DNA of 64,000 bases, taken from assembly GCA_000750105.3 (NCBI GenBank), contig JPHH03000043.1, forward strand, positions 124,001 to 188,000, written 5' to 3'. The translations under genes were made by a program, and so were the position numbers. This document shows, piece after piece, positions 1 to 13,387 of the stretch. Each line of letters opens with the position of its first letter. The stretch's first letter is position 1. This DNA comes from Tolypocladium sp. Sup5 PDA-1. Its lineage: Eukaryota > Ascomycota > Sordariomycetes > Hypocreales > Ophiocordycipitaceae. The notes below the pieces were generated by a model that had not been told where the DNA came from, ran no database searches, and saw only the letters and a program-made list of their open reading frames with translations.

Positions 1-991
1 CTGATAGGAGCGCCGCGGGAAAAGTAATTGTGTTGCGCAAGGGGCTAGGGTTTGTATAGAGGCTAGTTTAAATCATGAATACGCAAGGGCAAGTATTCGA
101 CCCGTCTTGTCGTGCCTACGGATAGTACGTAGTCCGTACGCACGAAGTACCTCCTGTGGAGTGTCTGTCTGAGACACTGTAGCCATTGTGGCGGCAGGGA
201 TCGTCTTTAAGCTTGAGAGAGAGAATTTGTTCGCGGTATCAGGCAGTTCAGGTATTACTCGTATCCCGTATGGAAGAATAAAGAGATGTGTAGTCCGTAC
301 CCATGCAGGTGTCATTCAACATGTAACATTCAACAAACACTCTTCAACCAGCTTATGAGACACAAGATCTAATACGATTGAACAATTCTAGACCTCCTCA
401 CTCCCCTCATTAGACAAGATTTAAAACAGCGTTGAGTGTCAAAACTCCTGACAGGGGTGGGGGGAGAAGCCATTCTTGGTCCTGGTCGGTCCAATAGACA
501 TCGTCAGATCAACAACGTGGCCAAGTCTGCCTGTCAACATGCCAGTCATTACCACACATCTGCATATTGTTCCATCCAGGGCATGGACATTTGATACAGC
601 CACGCCTCGAAACTTTTCAAGGATCAATCTCACCGACGTGGCATATCGTCCTTGCCGATGCACCGGAACGCCGGATGCCAGCCGGATGCTAGGTCCTTGC
701 TTTCCCAGTCAAGGCTTCAGCTTCAGTAGAGGCGGTTAAGAGACTTTTGGGTTGTTCGGAAGTTGCTTCCCGCTGCTTTCTAGAAGACGTTGAGACCAGG
801 GTGCAGAGTACATGGACGTGGTACCGCGCCAGAGGACCCGGCTGGTCCCAGCTAGACGCCGATATTCACATTTGCAAAGACGTACGACCGTTTACCTCTT
901 TATAACTCAATTGTCTGTATCGGATACTTTAGCCTTTATATTTTCAACATTTTATACAAAAATCTCTATATGTTGATAATAATTCCCGCGC
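1..991. other. Intergenic, no gene recognised
   Basis: Only short unsupported open frames on both strands. The stretch next to the SDR stop (about 900-985) is AT-rich and probably holds its 3' untranslated region. I see no RNA gene or repeat. Confidence 0.5.
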
Positions 992-1876
992 TCAGTAAGT
1001 AGCGGGCATGATACTGAGACGCCCACCGTCAGTCACAAGAACATTACCTCCGATATAGCCTCCGGCTCTGCTCACAAGGAACAGCGCAACGCCAGCGATG
1101 TCTTCCTCCGTACCTGACCGCTCCAGCGGCACAAATTCCTTGGGAAGCCCGCCTTCCTCGCGCGGGTCTATGCCCGCCTTCATGATCGGCATGTTCCCTG
1201 TCATTTCGCTGGGATAGAATCCGGGCGCGATCGTGTTGACCCTGATCTTCAAGTGTGCCAGGACCGTGGCCAGCTGCTTAGCCAAGTGCGCGACCGCAGC
1301 CTTGCTGGTCCCGTATGCGAAGCCGGCGGCTGGGTTCCGTGCATAGGCAGCAATGGACGAGGTGATGATGACCTGTGACTTTTGCGGCACGACCGCGCGC
1401 TTGTTTCCCTCGTCGAGTAGATCCAAGAAAGCAATAGCAGTATAGAAAGCACCGGTGACATTGACGTGCAACGCCTTGGTGAACTCGTCCATGTCGGGCG
1501 CCCACAGCCTCTCCTGAAGGCTCTTCGCGGTCAGGTCGCCCGCGTCCTGGACCGGCACCCACGCAGTGATGACGCCGCTGTTGGCGAAGAGAACATCGAT
1601 GTATCCAATATCATCGCGAACCTTGTTGGCGGCGTGTCGCAAAGAGTCCTTTGACGTCACGTCGCAGACGATGGTGTGAATGGCCTGGGGGTTCGGGGAG
1701 GAGTCTTTGGTGGCAGTCAGGGACTCCTGACGTCGGCCCAGGATGTAAACTGCCTTTGCACCATTGGCCGCCAGGGCCTGCGCAACTACTTTGCCGAGGC
1801 CGGATCCTCCGCCAGTGATGACGGCCACTATGTTCTTGACGTCGAACAGCGCCTGGGCATCATACGAAGAGGCCAT
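992..1876 (-). CDS. Short-chain dehydrogenase/reductase (classical SDR)
   Basis: A single-exon gene for 294 residues, beginning at the ATG whose complement is at 1874-1876. The Rossmann cofactor motif TGGGSGLG is at residues 21-28, an ANSG variant of the NNAG motif at about 98-101, the catalytic Ser in ITSS at about 171-174, and the YxxxK pair as Tyr188 and Lys192. This is the full length expected for a soluble classical SDR that uses NAD(P)H to reduce a ketone or oxidise an alcohol; the Arg-Arg after the second strand (GRRQ) suggests NADP preference. There is no signal peptide or membrane segment. The substrate cannot be told from sequence: many fungal relatives act on sugars, polyketides or quinones. 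It stands alone, transcribed away from the NACHT gene, with no co-oriented partner. Confidence 0.86.
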   Translation of the reverse strand: MASSYDAQALFDVKNIVAVITGGGSGLGKVVAQALAANGAKAVYILGRRQESLTATKDSSPNPQAIHTIVCDVTSKDSLRHAANKVRDDIGYIDVLFANSGVITAWVPVQDAGDLTAKSLQERLWAPDMDEFTKALHVNVTGAFYTAIAFLDLLDEGNKRAVVPQKSQVIITSSIAAYARNPAAGFAYGTSKAAVAHLAKQLATVLAHLKIRVNTIAPGFYPSEMTGNMPIMKAGIDPREEGGLPKEFVPLERSGTEEDIAGVALFLVSRAGGYIGGNVLVTDGGRLSIMPATY

Positions 1877-3307
1877 TTTCCCGATGAGTTGTCAAAACTT
1901 GCAGGCAATATAGCTTTGCTATGCGGCTGCGAAACAGTTTGAGATGCCGAAGTACTGGAACTGTGAATAAAGGTGCGGTGGTTCGTCGAGTCATTATGTT
2001 TACTTATACTAAAATGTCACATCACCACATGACATCGATGACTCGGTGATTGCATTCAGGGGTCAAGCTTTATTGCATTGATGACTCGAGCATTAATTCA
2101 AGCTGCAAATGCCTCAATCTCAAAGTCTGACGCCTCCAACACGCATCCAACGCTGTATCTGCATCGCGAGCCCGATTAATAGTCAGGCATCACAGACCCC
2201 AACGGCCCAAGATAAAAGGCATCACTTTTCCCTCTCAATTTGTTAGAAATGAAGAGTCTTTACGTGTCAATTGCATCAGTCATCGTTCGAGATAAAATAG
2301 TGATGTACGGATACGTAAAGCCTCGTTGACATCATCTAGCTTACAAATCTGCCACCAGTCTTGTTCAAAGTTAGCATGTCCGGGAAGGCCCAGCTCCACT
2401 GGAGGCCGTATTTACGGATACTCTGTACGGAATCTAGGCTTATTTCTGACCTGTCGTATGTAGTCTGTACTCCACACTCATTGGGCAGCTAATTCGGAGT
2501 TGAGCCGGACGGTGCTGGGATGGTGTCTTTATCCCTTCTGGTCTGGTGCGCGAACGTTCCGACCTTGTATTCCCTCATTTTTGACCTGTTCCTTGCTGCG
2601 GAGTATTCCGGTCGTTCCTTGCCGTTCTTTGGTAGTACTTCGAGCTACGCCGGGATACTTAAAAGCTCGAGCCTTCGCCCACAAGAAGCACGCCAGACCG
2701 TGAATTCCAGTGCATACCCAAAACACCCCAATGCTACACTACTAGACCGAGCTGGTTGCAAAATGTGACTCCTAGCCTCCTCAGTCCTGAAGTTGGGCGG
2801 CACCTTGAGCTCTCAGTCGGTGCTAACTTATCGCGGTCAATCATGGCGGTGACGAGTCTCACGGCTCACGAGAGTCATGTTGAATGTGCACCATATGCGC
2901 CGTTTGGAGTCCTGGGATCTCCGCACAGTGGTACATCCAAGCCTCCGAAGCCGCTGCCCAGGACTCCAGGCTCATGCAGAAAGGACTGTGGGTATCAGGT
3001 CTACATGCAGGCCGTGGTTGGGCATGATTCTGGCAGTGCAGGAGCCTCAGCCTCATCTTCCCCGCTTCGGCTCTGCTTGGAGCCTGGAGAAGTTGAGGCT
3101 ATGGATTCATGGAACGTCTCAACTCTCAAGCTCTTCAAGGGCCGGTGAACCTCGAGGGCCTCGTGTCTACCAATTGAACAGTCGCCAGAGAGCGCACCGA
3201 ACTCGCCTGCGGCTGAAGCCTCTGCCCCATTCAATACGGGCTGGTATCGTCAGGGCCGTTGGCCGCAGGCAAACTCGCGGCGATTAAGTCGCACAAAAGT
3301 CGCACAA
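1877..3307. other. Intergenic between the SDR and the NACHT gene
   Basis: A shared divergent upstream region of 1.4 kb. It contains short open frames (for example around 2500-2770 and 2756-3148) without a recognisable motif, codon pattern or splice logic. The last 50 nt before the NACHT start repeat GTCGCACAAA twice (about 3288-3307). Confidence 0.45.
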
Positions 3308-6300
3308 ATGGCGAACGTCGATGTGGTCCATTTGGCCTGCAATATCATGCAGCTCGCGAGCACTGCTCACGAGACCGTCAATATCTGCAAGGACATCTAC
3401 CGAGGCTCATCTCCAGACGCCCAGTTCCTGGAGAATGCCCGGTCCCTGGCGGCCCTCTCTGCTCAGGTGCAGATGCACAACCAGGCGCCGAAGCCGCAAA
3501 CAGCGACCCAAAGGAGCCTCGCTGACCTCGCCAGCAAGTGCAACATTGCTGCCCGCGCGCTTGAGGAGGAGGTTCAGTTCATCAATAGCCACCATGCCAA
3601 GGGGAATCTGGTGGCGACGCTGCGGGTTGCTGTGAAGACGAACTGGCGAAGGAGTCGTCTTGAGAGACTTGAAAAGTCACTCCGCAACTATCAGACAACC
3701 TTGGAGTCTCATTTACTTGCACACGTGTGGTAAGCTACTCCTGTAGTCTCGTTGCGAAGGGAGTATTACCGCGCTAACATCGACGTGACCTCCAGTAAGC
3801 AAAGTGACGCCATGGAGCTTCAGCAAGGTGAGGGATTCGAGAAGTTTGACAAAAGCCTTCAGCTCTTCATCTCGAAGTATGCGTCTAGTCACTCCAGCAT
3901 CTGCGATCTTATTAAAATCGGCGAGTCGTCGGTAAATGACCACACGAGCATGGAATCAGCGCGAGCCGTGAATGCCATCAACGCACACGTCTCCACCGCA
4001 GAGGAATCTATCAAGGACCATGTAACAACAAAGGTCGAGAAAGTCGCCGAGAGGATCTTCCATACGACACATGAACTCGGCAAGCAAGCCGTGAGCGACA
4101 AGCAGCGAGAGCGCCTTCTGCAGAGCCTCAAGTTCCCGGCGATGAACGAGAGACCGAACGATCTGTCTGACTGTCATGAAGGTACATTTGGTTGGATTTT
4201 TAAAGAATACGAAGAGGGGGATTTTGTTAGCTGGATCTCAACTAACAGCGCCTCTGACGATGATCGCGACAGCGTCTTCGATGAACTCATGGATGACGGA
4301 AGCTCTCAAGGTGTTGCAAGTCCAGCTTCAGACTACCAGAGGCGTGACGTGGATATAGACACGTCATGGGATAACTTTAGCGACTGGCTCAAATCCGAAA
4401 GCAATATTTACTGGATCCATGGCAAGCCGGGCTCTGGAAAGAGTACGCTGGTCAAGTTCCTCGTGAACAGCCCACATACCACGGCGGCTCTGGACAGTTG
4501 GGCTACCAACACTCTTATCCTGTCACATTTTCTTTGGAAGCCCGGCACCCTGATGCAGAGAAACATCAAGGGACTCCTGTGCTCCCTGCTTCATCAGCTC
4601 TTGTCTCATGACGCACGCATGCTGGACACCGTCTTGGCAGAGTTCAAGCCATTGGCCTCGAAAGACTCAGATACCGATTGGTCCGTCAAGGAGTTGAAGA
4701 CAACATGTTTCACCGTTCTGGGAACATATCCATCACACCTGTGCATCTTCCTCGATGGGCTCGACGAAGTGTGTGAAGAAGACGGGCCAATCGCCTTGAT
4801 GCGCCTTGTCAACGACCTCAGAGCCATTCCGAATCTCAAGATTTGCGCGTCCAGCAGGGCTGAAACGGCTCTGCTCGCGCGCCTGAGTGGCCACCAACAG
4901 CTCAGGCTACAGGACCTGACGGCGAGGGACATGCAAAAGTTTGCGCGCGACAGCCTGGGGCCCTTCTGGGGTGATCTTCAGACTTCGGCAAACGCACGAG
5001 AGGACATCATAGCGGGACTCAAGTACAAAGCTGAAGGCGTGTTTCTCTGGCTCCACCTCGCCGTCAGAAGTCTAATCAACGGCCTGGAGAATGGCGACAG
5101 TTACACGGAGCTTGCTCGGCGGCTCGAAGAACTGCCAAGCGAGTTGTCAAAGCTCTATTCCGATATGTGGACCAGGCTGAACGGAAGCAGCAGGGCCTAC
5201 CACGAAGCATCGGCTCGGTACTTTAATCTCTTAATTGACATAAGAAATCTGGACGAGAAGATTCAGAGTATCACGGATGACAGCTTTTGGCACTCGCCAT
5301 ACCGGGACGGGAGCATCACCATGTTCGAGATGATGGTTGCCACGAGGCCGGAATATCAGAGCACGCTCTTAACAGCGAAAATTGACTTGGACGGTTCAAA
5401 ATTGGCTAGTCGGTGTATCGAGGCGCGAGATGCAGTCAAGGTTCGATGCGCTGGCCTTGTTGAAATAGCAATACCGCCCGACAAATCCATACCGCTACAA
5501 ATGACTTGGAAGCTGTGGGACCATGAGCAGCACCAAAGTATATCTGTTCACCTCCAGTCGAGGACTCGATTCATCCACCGGACGGCCTACGACTTCTTGG
5601 CTGACACTGAGCAAGGTCGGCGTATCCGTTCATATGACTCCTCTTCAAAAGATGTGAGGTACCTTCAACTCATCAAGGGCTTCTTGCTCCGAGGCAGAGT
5701 CATCCAAGGCTACAACTTCAACCGAATCACAAACGTTCTCCTCCCACTATCTTTCGTCAGGAGTCCAGACCTCCAAACCGACGTTCGAAGGATGCTGGCC
5801 ATCTGCAGGGAATGGTACGAGCAGGGCTATCTGACCTGGGCTGGTCGCCGAGGTGTCCCTGTCCCTCACTTCTTGGGCGTGGCAGCCTTCCCCGAGTTCA
5901 AGGAGTTCGTTATATCAAGCGTAGCAGACGACCCAGACCCATCCGGCCTCGCCACGACTGTGTTGCGAGACCTGTCTTTCACGCAGGATTATATGCGAAC
6001 GCTTCCAGGGCTCGATCAGCGTGAGAGAACCTGGTGCATCCTGAAGCCTTTGCTTTCACTGAATGCGGATCCGAATGTGAGAGGATTCGCCTACAACGAC
6101 AACCCAAACCAAGGATTGAATATAGAGGCGTTCATCTCTCCGTTTGGCAGTTTCGTGCAGCAGGCTTTGATGTCAAAGGACAACGGGGCGGTATGTGTGC
6201 GCATGTGTCTGTGGATTCTGGGGGAGCGAGACCTCAGATATGACCAGCGCATATCTCTAGGCATATCGTTGGACGGTTTGAACAATATTCGGGTAGATAC

Positions 6301-6874
6301 TGCCGCGAGCGTAGACTATTTCGGCTCCATGCAGCCTATCGCGGACCCCGAGAGGAGTCACATGGTCAGCTTCATCCTGGAAGCAAACCTGGGGTACTTG
6401 GTTCAACTCCTGCTCAAGCGAATCGACAACGCTCGCGTGGCAGGGACGGATGTGACAGGGGAACTCTGGTCCGCAGCCGCAAGAAGGAGGACGTCGACAC
6501 AACAGTATGCGCGCGTCGTGTTCGTCGTCTGCCGAGAGGACAGCTCTATAGTCTTGTCACAACACACACCCAGGAAGCGCTATCGTGTTTTTGACGATGC
6601 CGTTTCGCAGAGGATCTGGGAACTTTTCGAGCCCTGGGTATGCGGCGAGAGCTACCCTAAAAGACCGTGGGAGTGGCTGAAGGCGATGAATGTGCTTCGA
6701 CGAGAGATTGGACGCGATGCAGTCTGTGGGTCGACAAGCTATGGTGAATACAACGGTTACATGCGGGCATATCTCGCGGAGCAAGATTGCGATTACCGCG
6801 TGGTAGATGGCGACGAGTCGACTTGTGCTCTGAGCGAGACGGATGATGATTCGACAGATGCTTCGACCGATTAA
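3308..6874 (+). CDS. SesA-like/NACHT STAND protein (fungal NLR)
   Basis: Two exons, 3308-3729 and 3796-6874; the 66-nt intron has donor GTAAGC, branch GCTAAC and acceptor CCAG, and gives 1166 residues. Residues 1-60 are helical and resemble the SesA/HeLo-like N-terminal domains of fungal STAND proteins. A helical linker follows, then the usual pre-NACHT segment (LKFP near 290, TFGWIF near 310). The NACHT ATPase has Walker A GKPGSGKST at 350-358, Walker B FLDGLDE at about 459-465 and an ASSRAE sensor-like motif near 500. After it comes the segment common in fungal NACHT proteins, including FIHRTAYDFL at about 732-741. Residues 750-1166 show no ankyrin, WD40 or TPR repeats. Family knowledge: such proteins are nucleotide-driven switches in heterokaryon incompatibility and probably immunity. 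The C-terminal ligand sensor is unidentified, and the protein ends in a Ser/Thr/Asp-rich tail. Confidence 0.9.
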
Positions 6875-8261
6875 TGAGGCGGCACGAGCTGGTTGGATCA
6901 TTGGGTGTCCGCATGGCATCGAAAGAGGATACGCCTCGCCTACTTTGGCTGAGGCTGACTGTATAATAGAGGTCACTGGCCTTTGTAGTTGTCGAGCCGT
7001 CAAATAGCTAGTCGATTGCAGGGTAGGTTTGGTGGACTTGCGAGAGCATCTTCACCGCCGACCCCCGACGCATGATGCCAGCAAATGCTCCAGCACCCGG
7101 GGACGGCATGACTGATCGATCTCTAGGTTCGGTGTCCAAGATGTATTAACTTCAGATGAAACAGAGGACAGCACGAAGACGCGCGTTGGAGCGTTTCACC
7201 GACTCACCGTGCGCAAGGCGTGTACGGCAGTTGGAGGAGCTTTAGGGGGCAGACCGACGCCTCCGAGGATCAACAGGGCAGACTGACTCGCCCGCGCGCC
7301 GTGCACGGGAAGCACATCTGGAGGTTGACCAATACCGACGGATAGCGTTGCCGCGTGCCGAGATGGACACAACTGGAGGCGGAAGCTTTGTTCGCCACTG
7401 TTGGCCGAGCGTGGCCGTTGTCGCCTCGTCTTCTCATCTCTCGATGTCGCCGTTTATGTCCGTACCCATGGATGCATTGGAAGACGACGATGGCCGAATG
7501 AACCAATGGTGAGGACACGACATCCATGGCCTCCGCTGAGACCGCCGCCGTCATTCCCAGCCAGACGGCGCCGTCGGCCCCAACTTCACCTTTATCTCAA
7601 CCACGGGGCCTCTCCAGACCACTGGGATCGCACCAATTGCGGGAGCCAGACGCACTGGCAGACGCACCGGGAGGCTGAGGTGGCGCGTCGTCCAGGAGGG
7701 TAGCAGTAGTGGCTGGCTCCTCATCGAGCGGCCTGTCAACCCACGTGGAGAGACGGCGGAGGCTGGCGTGGGTCGGAGATGCGGATGCAGATGTGACACA
7801 GAGGTGAGATCCAGAGGTGAGGTGAGTTGGATCCCCTAAGCGCACCCTCCCTCCACTCCCTGTCGGCTGCTGCCAGGGCCCCTAGCGCATGCGGTGAGCC
7901 ACTAAAACCCCGCGCATCGGCCTTGTGGCCCAGCGAGGTGCTCCCACTGACGTTCGCCCGCACTCCCCCCCGTCTCCGCCTGTGACCGACTCCCGGTGGC
8001 TCCCTGTTGCCGCATGTGCCCTCCACTGGCTTTGTTCCCTCCGCTGACGGCACTCCCCCATCCCCCCGTCCGCCACCGCCTCCAGCGCAGCCCCCCAACC
8101 AAACGTAACTTCCACTGCACAGCCCACATCCACGTATCTCCCATTTTTCCTCCTCCCACCCTGCCCTCTTCCATCACCAACACCACGCCTCCCACTGCCG
8201 CGAATTGATCCTCCCACGCATCCACGCACGCAGCCGCCCTGCCGCGCCAGATGTTTTCCTC
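6875..8261. other. Long upstream region and probable 5' leader of KCS1
   Basis: 1.4 kb without a supported gene. The last 400 nt are strongly pyrimidine-rich on the + strand (clusters of CCCTCC, CCACCC and CTTCC), as is common for transcription starts and leaders of fungal housekeeping genes. Long open frames on the minus strand here are by-products of the G-rich complement. Confidence 0.5.
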
Positions 8262-11200
8262 ATGTCCAGCCCGCCCCCCGAGCCCGAAAATGCCGCACAC
8301 CCTGCACCGGTAAGGCTCGCTGGCCCGACTCCGACGCAGGGCCAGACACACCCTGAGGCGTCTGCGCAGAGCGGCGGCGACGACGACGACAACGACCACG
8401 GCCCTGGCCCCCTGGCCCTGGCCGCCGGCACGACACCGCCTAGCCGCGCTAGAGAGCCAGAACATAGCACCAGCAACGACGGCAGCGACGATATAAAGAC
8501 TCGTGCCTCATCGTCGGGAGCGCCCCAACGGCAAGCTGGCCCATCATTGCTGACGCAGGCGTTGGCATCCGCTCGAGGCATCCCGTCGCCGAACCCGAAC
8601 CCGAACCCAGCCACCGCACCGACGACATATCCAGACGGCGCCAACCGGCAGCAGCCGAAAACCAAAACTCCCTCGTCGATTCCTCCCCAGACCGCGCGAG
8701 AAAAGCCAGCAGCGCCTCCTACACCCGCTCGGGATGAACCATCCAACGATGCCCAGCGCGCCGCTCCCCTGAAGCGAGGCACGTCGCAACCCGCTGCCAT
8801 GGCCGCCTCCGCCACCATTCCGATAGCCACTACTACGATTTCTGGGCGCGAGGCCGCCAGCGGTCCGTCGTCGTACAACCAGACCGTCTTGATGCATGCT
8901 AGAGACATGCTCATGGAGCACCGCGACTTCCTCGACAGAGCCAAGGGCAGGGCGTCCACGTCTCTCGAGCTGGACCGGTCGGCCAGCGAACTGTTCAAGA
9001 CTCGCGCCTTTTCACACTCCACAAGCCCCGACGAGTCGACTACCCCCACCCAGACACGCCACCTCGACACCACAATGCCTCTGCGCACTCAACTGCCGCA
9101 CGACGCTTCCAGAGAGCCGTCGCCATCGTACGACCCCCGGACGCTGGAGCATGCGCTGGCCATGGGACCAGAAAAGAACGAAAAGGTCTGGTCCATCGGT
9201 TCAGGGGAAGGCGAAGGAGAGGATGGCCTGGTTGAACAGTCGGTCGCCGAGGCCATGGCTGGAGTCGAGCCCAACGCACGAAGTCGCAAGGCCAGCTACA
9301 GCCTGCGCTTCTTCAAGGAAGGCCTGCCTCCCGATGACAAGGGGCGCCGCAGAGATGCCAAGCCTGGCTCCCGCGAGAAACTGACCACGACCCTGGAGGA
9401 CGCAGGCGCCAAGGCACGGAGTGACTCCCTCGACGGGTCGTACGCGGCGGAGTCAAACCCACCCAAAGTGGGCGAGGTGCAGCTTCTTCCGACGCCGACG
9501 GCGGACATCCAACCAGCTCGCGCCAGTTCACACGAGACGGATTACTTCAACGTGCAATCCGGTGACGCCATCAGTATCACGGCTTCACCATCGCGGACTC
9601 CGCAGCCGAAGCCTGCAGGTCATGAGGAAGACGCCAAACCGATTCCGCCACGAGAAGTGGGGCCGGGCCCGGCAGCCGAAGCCGACCAAGATGTGGAGGG
9701 GGCACCGAAGCGGTCACCTGACAGCACCCCGACCCGAGAGCTGCTCAGCGGCTCAGATGCCGACGGCGATGCAGACGTCGAGGCAGACGCAGACGAGTCT
9801 GGCGAGGAGAAGATCTCGTCTGCCGTCTTCCTGCCTCATCAGGAGATGCCAGAGGCCCGCGTGAGCACGGGTGAAGGCGTTGGCTCTGTCCACACGCCAC
9901 GGCCACGGTCGCTGTCCCAGAGTAAGACACATCCGTGGCTAGTCAAGGCTGATGAACCCGAGCCCGAGCCCGAGGTCCATGACAAGGATGAACCAGTCCC
10001 TGATCTATCCCACTTTCGGTCCCGTGAGGCCCTGGTGTCACGCAACGGCGATTTATCGCCGGAAAAGCCGGATGAGTGCGCGATTGAAGACGAGTTCGAG
10101 GTCAAGGCACACATTACCCCCAAGCCGCCGCAGACTGTGACGCAATACGAAGACCATGTGCATAAGCACCAGCACCATCCTCGAGAACCACTTGAAGCCA
10201 TCGAGCTCATCCCATACAAGCATCAGGTCGGGGGACACACAACCCTGTGGCGCTTCTCTCGCAGGGCCGTCTGCAAGCAACTCAACAATAGGGAAAATGA
10301 GTTTTACGAGACGATTGAGAGATACCACCGTGACTTGCTCCCCTTTCTGCCTCGGTACGTTGTCTCCGGGGCGCGAGCAATTTCCAATGCTTTGTTTCAT
10401 GTCCGGCAGTACTTCCTTCGCAGGCGTGGATATGCGGCTAACTTTCGTTCCAAGATATATCGGTGTTTTGAACGTGACATTCCAAAGGCACTCTCGCAGG
10501 AAAAGCACCGCCAAAAGGGAAGACGCCGCTCCGGCTGAGCGCAAACGGGTCCAGGACGAAGCTAAGAGAGGCGAGAAGGCGAATGGCCACGATTCAGCCA
10601 GAGCCGAGGGGGACCGACTCTCTCACGCAGCTATCCCCACAAGGATCGTCAGCCAATCCCTGGCCAACGCCCATATACAAATACCGACGGTGACGTTTGA
10701 CGACAACAAACACATCCTCCCTCGCAATCTTCTTCAGCCAACGCCGCCGCCAGAATTCTTCCGGCACCGAAGCTTCTCTTCCTCCAAGGTCCACCAAACC
10801 TCGGCGGCTGCACCGCAATCTCGTCCGCCACTGGACGAGCGGCCCAACAGCTGGGGAGCGACGACGATCAACAAGCGATTGCGCAACGAAGTGTTCAATG
10901 ACGCATTCTTGAAGCAGCCGGTCGAGGTACAGAAGCACCGACGGCCACACCAGCGTTCTATTCCTCGGCCAACACTTCAGCGGCTGCTGCGGCCGACGAC
11001 CTCGGACCCAAATCTGTTTTACGGCATCGAAGGGCCAGAAGTGGCGGCGCAGAACGGAGATGCCTCCACGTCTCAGTCACCACCACCGCGCTTGCAAGCC
11101 GACTCCCTGAGCGATACGGCGTCCGACGCGGGTCTATTGCGGGTCGGGCCAGATGAGTCCGATGGCCCAGTCAAGGATATCACAGGAACGAGCGCGCCGG

Positions 11201-12397
11201 AGCCCGAGATACTGAAGGCAAACGTTATAGGAGCCAAGAAGAAGCGCAGGTTTTCTGCGGGTGGCCTTCGACGGAGACCAGAAGACGTGCGCGAGTCCCG
11301 AGGCAATCTCAAGTACTTTGAGGAAGCCGACGATGCAGATTACAAAGCGGAGCACGACACTCCGGCAACCTCGACTTCCAGCAAGCTGGATGCTGAGAAC
11401 GGCGATGCAAGCATGGCGGTAGGCACGGGCTGAACAAGCGACTGGGCCAATCGACATTGCACCATCAACCGGCGGCTCCACTGTGCCGTCAGAGCTCCCC
11501 AGCCCAACAGTCGAGTTTAAGAAGATCCCGCGGCCCATCAATCCAAAAGAAGCCAAGAAGGAAGCCAATAGTCTGCGGGATCGGGTTGAATACTTCTTGC
11601 TCATGGAAGATCTGACGGCCGGTATGAGACGTCCATGCATGATGGACCTCAAAATGGGCACTCGTCAGTACGGTGTCGAGGCCACTCCGAAGAAGCAAAA
11701 TTCCCAGCAGGAGAAGTGCAGGAAAACCACATCTGCGGAGCTAGGCGTACGCATCTGTGGACTGCAGGTCTGGAACGCACATACTCAGAGCTATGAGTTC
11801 CAAGACAAGTACTTTGGTCGGCGGGTCAAGGCGGGCCAAGAATTTCAGGACGCATTGCAGAAATTCCTGTACAACGGCGTGGAGCTAGACAGCGTACTTC
11901 GGCACATACCCGTAGTCTTGAAGAAGCTCGCACAGCTCGAACAGATCATTCGTGGTTTGCGCGGCTACCGCTTCTACGCCGCCAGCCTTCTCATGTTCTA
12001 CGACGGGGATGCGTCCGGCGAGGGCGGGTACGACACAATGTACGATTCTACCACTGATGTCGCAACGGATACGGAAGAGACATCGCGGAACAAGAGGAAG
12101 AATCGTCGAGAAATCGATTTCAAGATGGCGGACTTTGCCAACAGCCTCACGCCGCTGGACAAGGTGGACGACAAGCCGTGCCCGCCGCAGCATCCAGACG
12201 AACCGGATGGTGGGTTTCTCAAGGGCCTGCGAAGCCTGCGGCGATACTTTTTACAAATCCAGCGCGACATCCGCTCAGAGCTAGACCTAGGGCCTCGTGG
12301 AGTCCGCGGGCCCCGTGCCAGGTTCCCCGGCCAGATGGGTGGAAGTGCCGATCTCCTCGACGATGACGAAGACGACGAGGGCCAGATCAGCATATGA
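8262..12397 (+). CDS. KCS1: Inositol hexakisphosphate kinase (KCS1/IP6K)
   Basis: Three exons, 8262-10354, 10455-11418 and 11495-12397, give 1319 residues. Introns: 100 nt (GTACGT, branch GCTAAC, acceptor CCAAG) and 76 nt (GTAGGC). The start is the first in-frame ATG, at 8262. Residues 1-640 are disordered and Pro/Ser/Glu-rich. The kinase begins near 650 with VGGHT and CKQLNNREN, joins across intron 1 at LPRYIGVLNVTF, is interrupted by about 300 low-complexity residues, and resumes with LLMEDLTAG. The IPK signature PxxxDxKxG is P1066, D1070, K1072, G1074; SLLMFYDGD and KMADFANSL follow. The enzyme phosphorylates InsP6 to 5-PP-InsP5, the pyrophosphate signal for phosphate sensing, vacuole biology and growth. 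Length and the long insertion fit fungal Kcs1. The second acceptor (AG at 11493-11494) is chosen because it alone keeps the frame. Confidence 0.94.
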
Positions 12398-13387
12398 TTT
12401 GACCCGTTTTGAGGCAAGACTGCGTCGGGATGCATGGTTCACCTGAGACTCTCCGCGTCCCGCTTTCTAAGTTGCAAGAGAAGCTTATATTTTTTCCAAC
12501 GACTCACTTCCGAACGCATGAGGCTGAAACCTGCCTGGACGGCATTCGAGTGAGTTTTTATAATGTGTGGCATGACCTTTTCGAACATTCCCCCATCATC
12601 GACCAAGGCGTACAGAGCACGCCTGAAGAGATTATCACTACGGTGGACCTGATTTACTCGGCGTTGTGTTCAACACTCCTTGTTTTCGTCGTTCGTGTAT
12701 CTCGCAGGACTAGGTGTTTTGGGGGGCTCAAGGACTTAAGGCGTTGCAAGCGCGGACAAAACAAAGGATCAGATTGGCTGCGGATGTTCGAGGAACTGTA
12801 TGTACTGCTGCTGTCAAGGTAATGGGCGTGATACGGATAGGAATAGGGGGGATCTGGTGGCCAACGGATTTTCGGGCCCGGGGGCTTTTAGAAGAATGTG
12901 CTAGAGAAAAAACAACACCAGTAGACAGAAGGATCAAAATGCAATCGACTCCCGCCCAGGTGTGGCTTGGAGGCATGACGAGGCGTGCCCTTTCATTTAT
13001 GGTGAACGGGAACGGCGTGGAGTGATCGGAACGAGGCGGCCAGTGGACATCGGATCCGAGGTGGTTTGGCAGCTTTGGCGCTGTGCAGGTGCCGAGCTTT
13101 ATGGCCTTGAGTTCTAAATGAGAGTCATGCATGCATGCATCATGAACCGAGACAGGATGACGTTACATATGTATACATGTCGTCTGAAGCCAGCGTTATT
13201 CATGAAAGAAGGGATGAACATGCACCTGCAATCGCCGCTTTCCTACCTCAGTGCTTCATTTGGTGAACTAAGATGCTGGGACGGGAGAACGAGACTCTGC
13301 AGCCGGCCGTGGGGAGACCAGGCGGAAGACTTGCAGAGTAATTCCCGCCAGAAAGGTTGCTCCGAGTGCAGGCAGGCTGCCAAGGGC

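Noticed and set aside
1..300. Telomeric end at the left edge
   Set aside because: No TTAGGG/CCCTAA arrays are present at either end of the window.
8174..9088. A 304-codon minus-strand open frame over the KCS1 N terminus
   Set aside because: The region is low complexity; the KCS1 frame joins properly to a conserved kinase, and the antisense frame has no domain.
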